NCBI GenBank assembly: GCA_016206945.1
Contig: JACQQP010000113.1
Span: 1-11,163 of the forward strand
Direction: 5' to 3'
Source of the DNA: Candidatus Omnitrophota bacterium
GTDB taxonomy: Bacteria > Omnitrophota > Omnitrophia > Omnitrophales > Danuiimicrobiaceae
Length of the DNA: 11,163 nt
Part shown: one piece after another, positions 1-7,080 of the stretch
Layout: every line of letters begins with the position of its first letter
Position numbering within the stretch: position 1 is the first letter of the stretch
Notes under the pieces: model-generated
Seen by the model: only the letters and a program-made list of their open reading frames with translations
Database searches by the model: none
What the model was told of the DNA's origin: nothing
Translations under genes and position numbers: made by a program

Positions 1-105
1 AGGATCTATCACGAGAACTTCTCGCGTATTTTTATCGCCAATCAGATAAACAAAGTTCTGCATCGGCCCAATCTCCATCTGCTTCAAATAAATCGGCGAG
101 TTCAT
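1..105 (-). CDS. MBL-fold metallo-hydrolase, N-terminal fragment
   Basis: The gene starts at the ATG on the complement of 103-105 and stays open for 35 codons to the left edge, so only the N-terminus is present. The visible protein reads MNSPIYLKQMEIGPM, then QNFVYLIGD, then VLVIDP. A short strand, a 'GPMxNFVYLIGD' strand and then 'EVLVIDP' is how small metallo-beta-lactamase-fold hydrolases of the glyoxalase II/YcbL type begin. The zinc-binding HxHxDH motif would lie outside the window. There is no Shine-Dalgarno sequence before the ATG, but a good promoter ends 8 nt upstream, so the start is supported by promoter geometry. ATG at 78 (residue 10) is an alternative start. The substrate cannot be told. 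The gene is divergent from the LacI-family gene. Confidence 0.66.
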   Translation of the reverse strand, partial: MNSPIYLKQMEIGPMQNFVYLIGDKNTREVLVIDP

Positions 106-113
106 AATGCTTG

Positions 114-142
114 ATGATACTTATCTCTTCCTTAAGAGTCAA
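114..142 (-). promoter_or_regulatory. Sigma70-like promoter of the MBL-fold gene
   Basis: On the minus strand TTGACT (complement of 137-142) is followed after 17 bp by TATCAT (complement of 114-119). Only 8 nt separate the -10 box from the ATG at 105, so transcription should begin 1-3 nt before the start codon and the mRNA would be essentially leaderless. Confidence 0.5.
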
Positions 143-158
143 TCCTTACACAATATCC

Positions 159-236
159 GAGATTGCTTTGCTTCCCCCCAAACAGATCGTGGACCCCTCT
201 GGCTGGTGAGGCAAAAATCCGCTCTGTATTTGGCGG
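159..236. repeat. Remnants of dispersed intergenic repeats
   Basis: The 242-bp space between the two divergent genes has no coding signal apart from the two promoters. GAGATTGCTTTGCTTC (159-174) looks like one end of the common bacterial interspersed repeat whose other end begins CGTCATTGCGAG. TCCGCTCTGTATTTGGCGGG (218-237) resembles the CCGCC-loop-GGCGG hairpins at 5993-6013 and 10287-10307. Both are degenerate, so this is a weak call. Confidence 0.3.
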
Positions 237-277
237 GCGTCTCCCATCTGTAGCCAAGCAGTAATTCGCGTCGTTCC

Positions 278-305
278 TTGACAAATGACGTTTATGTGTT
301 ATTAT
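278..305 (+). promoter_or_regulatory. Sigma70-like promoter of the lacI-family gene
   Basis: A perfect -35 box TTGACA (278-283) is followed after 16 bp by TATTAT (300-305). Transcription should begin around 312, inside the operator at 309-322, so bound repressor would block it. The leader to the ATG at 348 is about 36 nt, A-rich and without a clear Shine-Dalgarno sequence. Confidence 0.65.
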
Positions 306-308
306 TTT

Positions 309-322
309 TGTAACCGGTTACA
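309..322. promoter_or_regulatory. LacI-family operator, copy 1 (autoregulatory)
   Basis: TGTAACCGGTTACA is a perfect 14-bp palindrome with a central CG, the usual shape of a LacI/GalR-family operator. It starts 3 bp after the -10 box of the repressor's own promoter. An identical 14-mer lies at 1379-1392. Confidence 0.8.
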
Positions 323-347
323 TTTTCGGGTCAAAAAACAAAAAACT

Positions 348-1361
348 ATGAATATTCGAGATATTGCAAAGAAAACTGGCGTTTCAGTGGCAACAGTGTC
401 GCGCTTTTTAGATCCCCAGAAAAAAGATCTCGTTCGTGCAGAGACACGTGAAAAGATTGACAGGATCATCCGCAAATATCACTATAGCCCGAATCGAACG
501 GCGCAAGCCCTTAGTCGTCAGATCAACAATACAATTGGTATGGTTACGCCCCTCTCGCCTGATGTGGTCAAGAGTCCTTATTTTGAAGGACTGATTGCCG
601 GAATTATTGAGGGAATCGGTCCTCTTGCTTACGATTTAAAATGGATCATGATTCGCAATGAAGATCGAGAATACTGCAATCTTCATGAGATTCTTCGAGA
701 ACATTCGGTAGACGGTCTGATCTTCCTCACATGGCGGTTATCTACCAACCTGGTAGATGAAGTCCAGCATCGAACCGACGTTCCTGCGGTATTAATTAAC
801 GATTATTCTCCAAGCGTCCGTTGTAGCATTGTCTATTGTGAGAATCGAAGTGGCGTAAAAAAAATCTGTTCGCATCTGACTTCAAAAGGCTACAAAAGAA
901 TCGGAATGCTTAAGGGACCTGAATATATTTCTCTGGATGCTCGCGAACGTTTCTCAGCCTTTAAATCGAGTGGTAAAAAAATGGGTTTTCGGGTGAGGGA
1001 TCCATTTCTCTATGAGTGTCCTCGTTTTGAAGAAGAAGCGGGTTATCAAACGATGAAATTATGGGTTGATAAGGGAAATCTTCCCGATGCGATCTTTTGC
1101 GCTAATGACGGTCTGGCTATTGGAGCGATTCGTGCCTTAAACGAGAGCAAAATCAAAGTGCCTAAGGATATTGCAATTGTGGGTTACGACGATTCGCCAA
1201 GAAATGAGACCACCAATCCACCATTGACATCAGTCCGCCAGCCTCTTGAAGCTATGGGAAAGGCAGCGGTTGAAACGCTTGTGAAATTAGTTTCTAAAGA
1301 AGCAAAAGGTGCGATTCGTTTGAAATTTGAACCTGAACTTATTGTGCGCGAATCGGCGTAA
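348..1361 (+). CDS. LacI/GalR-family transcriptional repressor
   Basis: This 337-residue protein is a sugar-responsive DNA-binding regulator, the typical length for the family. Residues 1-22 (MNIRDIAKKTGVSVATVSRF) are the family helix-turn-helix, and a hinge helix follows near 48-58 (SPNRTAQALSR). The rest is a periplasmic-binding-protein-like effector domain with the usual late signatures: FCANDGLAIGA (from about 250), VGYDD (278-282) and PPLTSVRQP (291-299). The frame is open back to 285, but 348 is chosen because the HTH starts there and the operator and likely transcription start lie inside the upstream stretch. No clear Shine-Dalgarno sequence is seen. The two identical operators predict that it represses itself and the two genes downstream. 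The effector is unknown; the neighbouring glycoside-hydrolase-like gene suggests an oligosaccharide or sugar. Confidence 0.93.
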   Translation: MNIRDIAKKTGVSVATVSRFLDPQKKDLVRAETREKIDRIIRKYHYSPNRTAQALSRQINNTIGMVTPLSPDVVKSPYFEGLIAGIIEGIGPLAYDLKWIMIRNEDREYCNLHEILREHSVDGLIFLTWRLSTNLVDEVQHRTDVPAVLINDYSPSVRCSIVYCENRSGVKKICSHLTSKGYKRIGMLKGPEYISLDARERFSAFKSSGKKMGFRVRDPFLYECPRFEEEAGYQTMKLWVDKGNLPDAIFCANDGLAIGAIRALNESKIKVPKDIAIVGYDDSPRNETTNPPLTSVRQPLEAMGKAAVETLVKLVSKEAKGAIRLKFEPELIVRESA

Positions 1362-1378
1362 ATTTTTTTGCTATTTGA

Positions 1379-1392
1379 TGTAACCGGTTACA
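1379..1392. promoter_or_regulatory. LacI-family operator, copy 2 (downstream genes)
   Basis: A second exact copy of TGTAACCGGTTACA lies between the repressor stop codon and the 85-residue gene. A -10-like TATTTG (1372-1377) abuts it with the same geometry as at the repressor promoter, but no good -35 box is visible. The downstream genes are therefore probably read from a weak local promoter, from readthrough, or both, under this repressor. Confidence 0.78.
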
Positions 1393-1422
1393 CAAATAAA
1401 AGTGCAAAGGAGAAAAACTAAG

Positions 1423-1680
1423 ATGACGACAATCGATTTGAGAAATTTCTTGCTTCATTGGATGAGTGGAGGACGAGCTAACGCGGTACCTCTAAATCGG
1501 GAGATTTTAGACCAGGTTTTTGCTTTCTATCGAGTCTGCGAAGCCGTGGAGAAAAAAGCGATAGTTTATCAAATTGATGAAACGGTGATCTTCTTGAGCG
1601 AGAGTGGTTTGACGAAGCCGCGCCAAATTCTATTTGTTGATTCTGTGAGCGGCGAGTCATTCTTGCAGGAAATTGAATAA
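1423..1680 (+). CDS. Hypothetical protein, 85 residues, in LacI-controlled unit
   Basis: I do not recognise this small protein. The ATG at 1423 is preceded by a good ribosome-binding site, AAAGGAG (1406-1412), which decides the start over the in-frame GTG at 1402. The product is soluble, with no signal peptide, membrane segment or cysteine pair. It reads like a helical first half (residues 1-47) followed by short strands (KKAIVYQIDETVIFL, then RQILFVDSV). It lies 31 nt after operator copy 2 and 33 bp before the secreted glycoamylase-like gene, so it is very likely co-expressed with that gene under the LacI-type repressor. Good ribosome-binding site, position and clean frame make it a real gene; its role is unknown. 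Confidence 0.72.
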   Translation: MTTIDLRNFLLHWMSGGRANAVPLNREILDQVFAFYRVCEAVEKKAIVYQIDETVIFLSESGLTKPRQILFVDSVSGESFLQEIE

Positions 1681-1713
1681 ACATCTTATTAAGCAACGTA
1701 CGAGGGAGAAAAT

Positions 1714-3558
1714 GTGCGTCTCGTAGTACTCATAGTTATTGCTGTTGGAGGTTTCCAAATGCAGGGAATAGCTCAAGAGCCATTAGGTCAAGATGAGTTA
1801 AGGTATCTTAAGAAAATTGAAGAGGCGACCTTTTCCGGCTTTGAAAAGTTATTGGATCCAGCAACTGGCCTTCCGGTGGATATTGCTTCTGTCGCCGCGG
1901 GCGACGTATCAATCCTTCCGAATAATGCGGATTATAATAAAACTTCTCCCACAAATATCGGACTAGGTTTCCTCTACTTAATTTTGGCCAGAGACAGGGG
2001 ATATCTTTCGCAAGAAAACGCTTATCAACATGCACTTCACATGATGGATACCCTGGAAAGGTTGGAAACGTATGAAGGATTTCTCTACAACTGGTATTAT
2101 CTTTCCAACCAAGACAAAAAGATTCCGGAAGTGACCCTTAACCGATTTATTTCTTCTCTGGATAGCGGAAATTTGGACATAAGCTTAATGGCTGCTGGCG
2201 GTGCTTTTCAGCGGACAGAGCTTTCATCAAGAATCGATCGATTTATCGCAAATCACGATTACTACTTTTTCTTTAATAAAAATCCAAACCAGCGCAGTAG
2301 TGAGATGATCAATGTCGGCTACGATGAAGCTCAAAAAATCTATCATGGCGCAGATTATTCTATTTTTAATACGGAAGCAAGGATGACGGCTTTAGTCGCA
2401 ATCCTAAAAAATAATGTTCCTGAATCTGCATGGAAAAAACAAGCAAGACTTCTAAGATTTTATACGACCATAAAAAATGAGAAAATCCCTGTCGTGGCTG
2501 CGTGGGGCGGAAGTCTTTATGAAACATTGTTCGCAGACGAAATTGTTGGCGGCTATAAGATTGCTCCGGACGCCTTTCAAAAAAATGCACTTCAGATGAT
2601 TCGAATTCATCAAGATAAAGGTAGAAGAATTTCAAGGACCGGAATATGGGGATTTTCCAATGGAGAAGTGCCGGGCAAGAACCGTTATGAAATGGCTGGT
2701 ATTTCCGAGATAGCCTATAACCGTTTTCCTGGAGAATTTGTAACTGCGTATTCATCTTTTCTGGCACTTCGCTACGCTCCGCAGGCGGTGATAAATAATC
2801 TTAAGCGAATGGAGATTTTGAATCCAAAAGTTTTTAATTCGAATTACGGTTTCACGGATTCAATCGATCCAAAGAGTGCTGTTATCAATAAGAATATTTT
2901 GAGCTTAGATAAAGGAATGGAGGTTCTTTCAATCGGAAATTTCATGAATTCTCTGGAAGGCAAAAACGAAATTTCAGACTACTTTTGGAAATACGCGGAA
3001 GAAAAAGGCTGGGAAGAGAAAGGACAAGCCTTGCTTCGAGGGGAAGAAAACCATCCTTCATTTCGCGCTCTATTTGGTTTACTAGATACCGACGTTTCTT
3101 CCAATGGTTTTCATCTGCCTTCGGTTGATTTAATAGAAGTGCGTCAAGATATGGGGGCTTTTTATGAGCCCTCGCGGGCGAATGCCTCGGTCAAGTTATC
3201 GGATTTGGAAGGAAAAGATCATATCATTGAAATCCAATATGATGTGAGTCAACGCTATGCCTACTCTGGAATATTCATTCATTATGATGATCTTGACGTT
3301 TCGAAGTACCGTATGCTGACTTTTGAGGTAAAGGGAGACGAAATGCAAGGTTATCCAGAAACGATTAAAGCTGAGTTGAAATATCGTAGCGAATATGTGC
3401 AATTTGACCATATTCCACTTACGCCAGTGTGGAATGCAAAACGAATCTTAGTGCCAAAAGATAGCAAAATAGATGAACTAGCTTTTGTCATTGAAAATGC
3501 TACAGCTAGGAATCGTCCGAAAGGAAAAATTTTCATACGTTCATTAGCGCTTCAATAA
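1714..3558 (+). CDS. Secreted DUF3131/glycoamylase-like protein with C-terminal beta-sandwich
   Basis: This 614-residue protein starts at GTG 1714; the overlapping ATG at 1712 reaches a stop at once. AGGGAG (1703-1708) is the ribosome-binding site. Residues 1-20 form a short signal peptide, cut after GIA, so it is exported. Residues about 30-465 match the (alpha/alpha)6-barrel glycoamylase-like/DUF3131 families, related to beta-1,2-glucan-processing enzymes: TSPTNIG (77-83), GFLYNWYYL (122-130), SLDSGNLDISLMA (148-160), NTEARMTALVAI (219-230), WGGSLYETLF (264-273), YGFTDSID (378-385). Residues about 475-614 look like a beta-sandwich of the CBM11/CIA30 type, probably carbohydrate binding. Control by the sugar repressor fits secreted glucan or exopolysaccharide processing. 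The exact substrate and the catalytic residues cannot be fixed from here. Confidence 0.8.
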   Translation: MRLVVLIVIAVGGFQMQGIAQEPLGQDELRYLKKIEEATFSGFEKLLDPATGLPVDIASVAAGDVSILPNNADYNKTSPTNIGLGFLYLILARDRGYLSQENAYQHALHMMDTLERLETYEGFLYNWYYLSNQDKKIPEVTLNRFISSLDSGNLDISLMAAGGAFQRTELSSRIDRFIANHDYYFFFNKNPNQRSSEMINVGYDEAQKIYHGADYSIFNTEARMTALVAILKNNVPESAWKKQARLLRFYTTIKNEKIPVVAAWGGSLYETLFADEIVGGYKIAPDAFQKNALQMIRIHQDKGRRISRTGIWGFSNGEVPGKNRYEMAGISEIAYNRFPGEFVTAYSSFLALRYAPQAVINNLKRMEILNPKVFNSNYGFTDSIDPKSAVINKNILSLDKGMEVLSIGNFMNSLEGKNEISDYFWKYAEEKGWEEKGQALLRGEENHPSFRALFGLLDTDVSSNGFHLPSVDLIEVRQDMGAFYEPSRANASVKLSDLEGKDHIIEIQYDVSQRYAYSGIFIHYDDLDVSKYRMLTFEVKGDEMQGYPETIKAELKYRSEYVQFDHIPLTPVWNAKRILVPKDSKIDELAFVIENATARNRPKGKIFIRSLALQ

Positions 3559-3591
3559 TCGGATGATTAGAGTTTTATCTGTAATTGAATA

Positions 3592-3621
3592 GGCAGCGCG
3601 AGGCGGGGCGCTCGCAATGCC
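3592..3621. repeat. Imperfect hairpin between the glycoamylase-like gene and thyA
   Basis: GGCA (3592-3595) and GCGAG (3598-3602) pair with CTCGC (3611-3615) and TGCC (3618-3621) around a GC-rich loop. The minus strand contains CATTGCGAG, a 9-mer also found at 8667-8675. It may be a decayed dispersed repeat. There is no T-tract, so I do not call a terminator. Confidence 0.35.
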
Positions 3622-3631
3622 CATTAGGATT

Positions 3632-3640
3632 TGTTATAAT
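3632..3640 (+). promoter_or_regulatory. Extended -10 promoter of thyA
   Basis: TGTTATAAT is a perfect TATAAT (3635-3640) with the extended TGn element. No convincing -35 box is seen, as is usual for extended -10 promoters. Only 10 nt separate it from the thyA ATG, so the predicted start of transcription (about 3647) gives a leader of roughly 4 nt. Confidence 0.6.
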
Positions 3641-3650
3641 ATCGCCCTAT

Positions 3651-4445
3651 ATGAAACAGTATCATGAGCTTTTAAAACATATACTAGCAGTCGGAACTGA
3701 AAAAAAAGACAGAACGGGCGTTGGAACCATAAGCACATTTGGTTATCAAACGCGGTTTAATCTCAATGATGGTTTTCCTCTCGTTACGACTAAAACCATT
3801 CATTTAAAATCGGTTATTCATGAGTTATTGTGGTTTTTGAGCGGAGATACGAATATCAAATATTTGAAAGACCGCGGCGTCAGTATCTGGGATGAATGGG
3901 CCGATGAGCGGGGCGATTTAGGGCCTATTTATTCCAAGCAATGGCGCTCGTGGACAACATCCAATAGCGAGACGGTAGATCAAATCGCGAATGCCATTCA
4001 TTTAATTAAAACAAATCCGGAAAGCCGGAGAATCATCGTCAGTTCTTGGAACGTCGGCGAAATCGACAAGATGGCGCTTCCGCCCTGTCATTGCCTCTTT
4101 CAATTTTATGTGCGCGATAACCAACTTTCCTGTCAGCTTTATCAACGAAGCGCCGACGCTTTTCTCGGCGTGCCATTTAATATTGCCTCTTATTCACTTC
4201 TAACCATGATGGTGGCTCAAGTCACCGGTCTTGAAGCAAATGAATTTATCCACACGTTCGGAGACTTGCATATTTATCTCAATCATTTGGAGCAAGTGAA
4301 TACGCAACTTGGCCGCGCGTTTCGGCCATTGCCAAAAATGTATCTCAATCCTGAAATCAAAGACATCTTCAAATTCAAATATAATGATTTCAGGATCCAA
4401 GACTACGATCCAGACCTTCCCATTAAAGCTCCCATAGCGGTTTAA
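3651..4445 (+). CDS. thyA: Thymidylate synthase
   Basis: Thymidylate synthase makes dTMP from dUMP, using methylene-tetrahydrofolate as carbon donor and reductant and releasing dihydrofolate. At 264 residues the protein equals the length of the E. coli enzyme and aligns with it without gaps, so E. coli numbering applies. All key residues are present: Arg21, Arg126-Arg127 and Arg166 for phosphate, catalytic Cys146 (PPCHCLFQF), Asn177, and His207/Tyr209. A longer frame begins at TTG 3585, but 3651 is chosen because MKQYHELL matches the E. coli N-terminus and the -10 box lies inside the longer frame. No Shine-Dalgarno sequence is present, consistent with a nearly leaderless mRNA. The folA gene follows after 4 bp, the classic pairing, because DHFR recycles the dihydrofolate made here. 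Confidence 0.98.
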   Translation: MKQYHELLKHILAVGTEKKDRTGVGTISTFGYQTRFNLNDGFPLVTTKTIHLKSVIHELLWFLSGDTNIKYLKDRGVSIWDEWADERGDLGPIYSKQWRSWTTSNSETVDQIANAIHLIKTNPESRRIIVSSWNVGEIDKMALPPCHCLFQFYVRDNQLSCQLYQRSADAFLGVPFNIASYSLLTMMVAQVTGLEANEFIHTFGDLHIYLNHLEQVNTQLGRAFRPLPKMYLNPEIKDIFKFKYNDFRIQDYDPDLPIKAPIAV

Positions 4446-4449
4446 TTTC

Positions 4450-4944
4450 ATGGAACACAAATTTTTTCATATAGTAGCGACATCTGGAGATGCGATGGTA
4501 ATTGGGGATCAAAACAAGTTGCCGTGGAACAAATATCCAGAAGATCTAAAGTTTTTTAAAACTACAACAATGGGCACTACCGTAATAATGGGGCGCAAAA
4601 CTTTCGAAAGCATTGGGAAAGCTTTACCAGATAGAGAAAATATCGTTCTGAGCCATTCTAACTTCGAAGTACCAGAGGGCGTAAAACTTTCTCATTCGTT
4701 AGACGAAGCAATTAAAAGTGCAACTCACGAAAATATTTTTTTTATCGGCGGAGCTGATTTATATCAACAAACGATCGAAAAAGTTGATGGCATTTACTTA
4801 ACGCAAATTGACAAACCCTACCTAGGCGATACTAAATATCCGCAAATTCCAAGTTATTTTAGAAAAGATGAAGAAAAAACTAGGGAACTCCGAGATAAAT
4901 ACAAAATCGACATTGTGTATTTAGAAAATACTGGAACTTCTTAA
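4450..4944 (+). CDS. folA: Dihydrofolate reductase
   Basis: DHFR reduces dihydrofolate to tetrahydrofolate with NADPH. The 164-residue protein has the normal family length. It shows IGDQNKLPW (18-26), the catalytic acid Asp32 (YPEDLKFFK), the NADPH-binding MGRKTFESIG (47-56), IGGADLY (99-105) and GDTKYP (126-131). The start at 4450 is 4 bp after the thyA stop codon, with no separate promoter or Shine-Dalgarno sequence, so translation probably depends on coupling to thyA. The gene looks more A+T-rich than thyA and the neighbouring genes, which could reflect a different origin. It ends 8 bp from the convergent tktC gene, leaving no room for a separate terminator. Confidence 0.95.
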   Translation: MEHKFFHIVATSGDAMVIGDQNKLPWNKYPEDLKFFKTTTMGTTVIMGRKTFESIGKALPDRENIVLSHSNFEVPEGVKLSHSLDEAIKSATHENIFFIGGADLYQQTIEKVDGIYLTQIDKPYLGDTKYPQIPSYFRKDEEKTRELRDKYKIDIVYLENTGTS

Positions 4945-4952
4945 GAATAGAA

Positions 4953-5909
4953 TTATTTTTTCTTGCGTTTGAGGATGCGCTCGCAGGCTTTGACAATGTG
5001 GAGGGCGGTAAGGCCGTAGCGATCCATGAGTTCCTCAGGCGTTCCCGATTCAGCGTAGGTATCTCGGATTGCGATCAATTCCATAGGCACAGGCGCTCCC
5101 TGAGCTAAAACTTCACTCACAATGCTCCCAAGCCCGCCATAAATCTGATGTTCTTCACAGGTAACAACGGCGCCTGTCGCTTTCGCCTGCTGAACGATAA
5201 GCTCACGATCAATCGGCTTTACAGTATGAAGATCAATCACGCTCGCTTGAACCCCTTTCTCCGCTAATTCCTCAGCGGCAACGAGGGCTTCGAAGACGAG
5301 ATGGCCGATCGCAAAAAGGGCAAGATCTTCGCCGCGCCTGAGAACCACCCCTTTTCCAATTTGAAAATCGGTACCTTCTTTATAAATGATCGGCGTCTTC
5401 GGACGTCCTGTCCTCATAAATACAGGGCCTTTGTGATCGACAAGTTTCTTGACAAGAACATACGTCGACACTTCATCGGCAGGGACAATCACCGTAAAAT
5501 GAGGAAGCGATGTGGCAAGCGCAATATCTTCGATCGATTGCTGGCTTGCCCCATCTTCGCCTACGCTGATTCCACCGTGTGAGGCAACGACTTTCACATT
5601 TAATTCCGGAAAAGCCACCGACATACGAAGCTGATCATAACCTTTGCACATCATGAAGCAGGCGAAACTAGAAATGAAAGGAATTTTCCCGCACGTGGCG
5701 AGCCCCGAGGCGATCCCCACCATGTTGGCTTCCGCGATCCCAACGTTAAAGAAGCGCTCGGGAAAAACTTTTCTGAAATTGTCCGTCTTTGTGGATTTAG
5801 CAAGATCGCCATCCAAAACGACAATGTTTGGATGAGTCTTGCCGAGCTCAGCAAGCGCTTTTCCGTACGCATCGCGCGTGGCAGCGCCTAGTTTCTTTTC
5901 AAGTTTCAT
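4953..5909 (-). CDS. Transketolase, C-terminal subunit
   Basis: This 318-residue protein is the second half of a split transketolase, carrying the pyrimidine-binding (PYR) and C-terminal domains. With the N-terminal subunit it would transfer two-carbon units in the non-oxidative pentose phosphate pathway. Visible signatures are LDGDL (32-36), NVGIAEANMVGIASGLA (55-71) with Glu60 as the conserved glutamate that activates thiamine diphosphate, and HGGISVGEDGASQQSIED (111-128). The frame is open to 5942, but the ATG at 5909 is chosen because AGGAAG (complement of 5916-5921) lies 6 nt upstream and homologues begin near here. It is the second gene of the tktN-tktC pair, but a repeat-filled gap separates them. 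A split transketolase is normal in many bacteria and archaea and is not a frameshift. Confidence 0.93.
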   Translation of the reverse strand: MKLEKKLGAATRDAYGKALAELGKTHPNIVVLDGDLAKSTKTDNFRKVFPERFFNVGIAEANMVGIASGLATCGKIPFISSFACFMMCKGYDQLRMSVAFPELNVKVVASHGGISVGEDGASQQSIEDIALATSLPHFTVIVPADEVSTYVLVKKLVDHKGPVFMRTGRPKTPIIYKEGTDFQIGKGVVLRRGEDLALFAIGHLVFEALVAAEELAEKGVQASVIDLHTVKPIDRELIVQQAKATGAVVTCEEHQIYGGLGSIVSEVLAQGAPVPMELIAIRDTYAESGTPEELMDRYGLTALHIVKACERILKRKKK

Positions 5910-5940
5910 AATTTGCTTCCTATCATCACAAGACGAAAAC

Positions 5941-6137
5941 AAGAATTTCCTCCCCCTTGATGGGGGAGGATTCCGCCAGAAAACGTGGCGGATCCGCCCC
6001 GAATTTTGGCGGAAAAGGTGGGGGTGCGTTCACTTTTACCCCCCATCCCTACCTTCCCCCACACAGCGAAGCAGTGCCGCGGCGCAGCTTACGCTGCGTC
6101 CGCAGGCAAGGGGGGAAGGAGAACCTCGCAATAACGT
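5941..6137. repeat. Nested palindromic repeat block between tktN and tktC
   Basis: The 236-bp gap between the two transketolase genes is almost entirely inverted repeats. In order: CCTCCCCC/GGGGGAGG (5949-5969, 8-bp stem, 5-nt loop); TCCGCCA/TGGCGGA (5972-5992); TCCGCC/GGCGGA (5993-6013, 9-nt loop); an imperfect GGTGGGGGT with ACCCCCCATCC (6017-6048); and CCTTCCCCC/GGGGGAAGG (6052-6119), which encloses a smaller hairpin CGCAGC/GCTGCG (6083-6098). CCTCGCAATAACG (6124-6136) resembles the end of another dispersed repeat. I read it as one C/G-rich repeat into which two other modules have been inserted. No coding signal is evident. Transcribed from the minus strand, it would give a highly folded spacer. 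Confidence 0.7.
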
Positions 6138-6145
6138 CGTAACAT

Positions 6146-6973
6146 CTAGCCTTTCCCCTCTAACTCTTTCAACGCGCGCTCGGCCTCTTCTTTCGTAGGC
6201 GCAACACCATGATAATGATTGTTGTTTTCCATAAACGAAACGCCTTTCCCCTTAATCGTATGAGCGACAATCATGATGGGTTTACCTTGAATCCCTTTCG
6301 CACGTTCTAATGTTGTGATAATAAGTTCCATATCGTGCCCGTCAATTTCAAACACGTGCCAACCAAACGCCCGCCATTTATCGACGACAGGCTCCATATC
6401 AATAATGCTTTTTACAGCATCATCCAATTGGAATTTGTTGTAATCCATAATCGCAATCAGATGATCCAGCTTGTGATGTCCAGCGAAACTCGCCGCCTCC
6501 CAAGTCTGGCCTTCATTCGTTTCACCGTCACTTAAAATCACATAGGTGTGATAATCCTTCCCATCAAGGCGCCCCGCAAGCGCCATCCCAATCCCAATCG
6601 AAAGGCCTTGGCCCAAAGAACCTGTGGAGGCTTCAAGTCCTGGAAGGCGCCTCATATCGGGATGGCCTTGAAGCGGGCTGTCCAGCTTTCTCAGCGTCGT
6701 AAGCTGCGAAATCGGGAAATAACCCGCATGCGCCAGCGCGGCATAAAGCGCAGGAGCGCCGTGGCCCTTGCTTAAAACCACGCGATCGCGATCAGGCCAT
6801 TTTGGATTTTTTGGGTCATGGCGCAATATTTTAAAATAAAGCGCGATCAAAATATCCGTCGCCGAAAGCGAACCGCCCGGATGACCCGAGCCAGCTTCGG
6901 TAAGCATGCGGACAATGTCCTTACGAATCTCGTTCGCTCGACGGCATAATGCGGCTATCTCAGGAGACGACAT
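6146..6973 (-). CDS. Transketolase, N-terminal subunit
   Basis: This 275-residue protein is the thiamine-diphosphate-binding half of the split transketolase. It shows GHPGG (30-34), SKGHG (68-72), QGHP (102-105), GSLGQGLSIG (118-127), and the thiamine diphosphate/Mg motif SDGETNEGQ (148-156) ending in DYN (177-179). The motif opens with Ser in place of the usual Gly of GDG, a small variation; the metal-binding Asp149 and Asn179 are intact. The ATG at 6973 has an AAAGG about 8 nt upstream. It is the first gene of the minus-strand unit, with its own promoter at 7039-7067, and should be transcribed with tktC. Confidence 0.94.
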   Translation of the reverse strand: MSSPEIAALCRRANEIRKDIVRMLTEAGSGHPGGSLSATDILIALYFKILRHDPKNPKWPDRDRVVLSKGHGAPALYAALAHAGYFPISQLTTLRKLDSPLQGHPDMRRLPGLEASTGSLGQGLSIGIGMALAGRLDGKDYHTYVILSDGETNEGQTWEAASFAGHHKLDHLIAIMDYNKFQLDDAVKSIIDMEPVVDKWRAFGWHVFEIDGHDMELIITTLERAKGIQGKPIMIVAHTIKGKGVSFMENNNHYHGVAPTKEEAERALKELEGKG

Positions 6974-7014
6974 CCGATTGCCTTTCTTGGGGTTATCACG
7001 AATGATTAGGATTC

Positions 7015-7035
7015 CTATTCATTTGGAAGGAATAG
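7015..7035 (-). promoter_or_regulatory. Small inverted repeat in the tktN leader
   Basis: CTATTC (7015-7020) and GAATAG (7030-7035) pair around a 9-nt loop, close to the predicted transcription start of tktN. It could be a 5' stem or an operator half-site pair. The stem is only 6 bp and A/T-rich, so chance is quite possible. Confidence 0.25.
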
Positions 7036-7038
7036 AAA

Positions 7039-7067
7039 ATAATAGCGGTTTTCGAGTGGTGCGTCAA
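7039..7067 (-). promoter_or_regulatory. Sigma70-like promoter of tktN-tktC
   Basis: On the minus strand TTGACG (complement of 7062-7067) is followed after exactly 17 bp by TATTAT (complement of 7039-7044). It lies just after the Rieske gene's stop codon and gives a leader of about 60 nt to the ATG at 6973. The transketolase genes are thus probably independent of the Rieske gene. Confidence 0.62.
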
Positions 7068-7080
7068 TCGGGTTTTTACC

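Noticed and set aside
285..347. 21-residue N-terminal extension of the LacI-family protein
   Set aside because: The extension would cover the -10 box and the operator, and the family helix-turn-helix begins at the ATG at 348.
5949..5969. Rho-independent terminator from CCTCCCCC/GGGGGAGG
   Set aside because: There is no T-tract after the stem on either strand, and it lies just upstream of the tktC ribosome-binding site, not at an operon end.
5839..6198. Plus-strand reading frames of 119 and 61 codons over the transketolase gap
   Set aside because: They lie in the C/G-rich repeat block, overlap the real genes antisense and have no ribosome-binding site; the peptides are low-complexity.
4953..6973. 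Transketolase broken by a frameshift or by the repeat block
   Set aside because: Both halves have proper starts, ribosome-binding sites and family-typical lengths for two-subunit transketolases, so this is a natural split.
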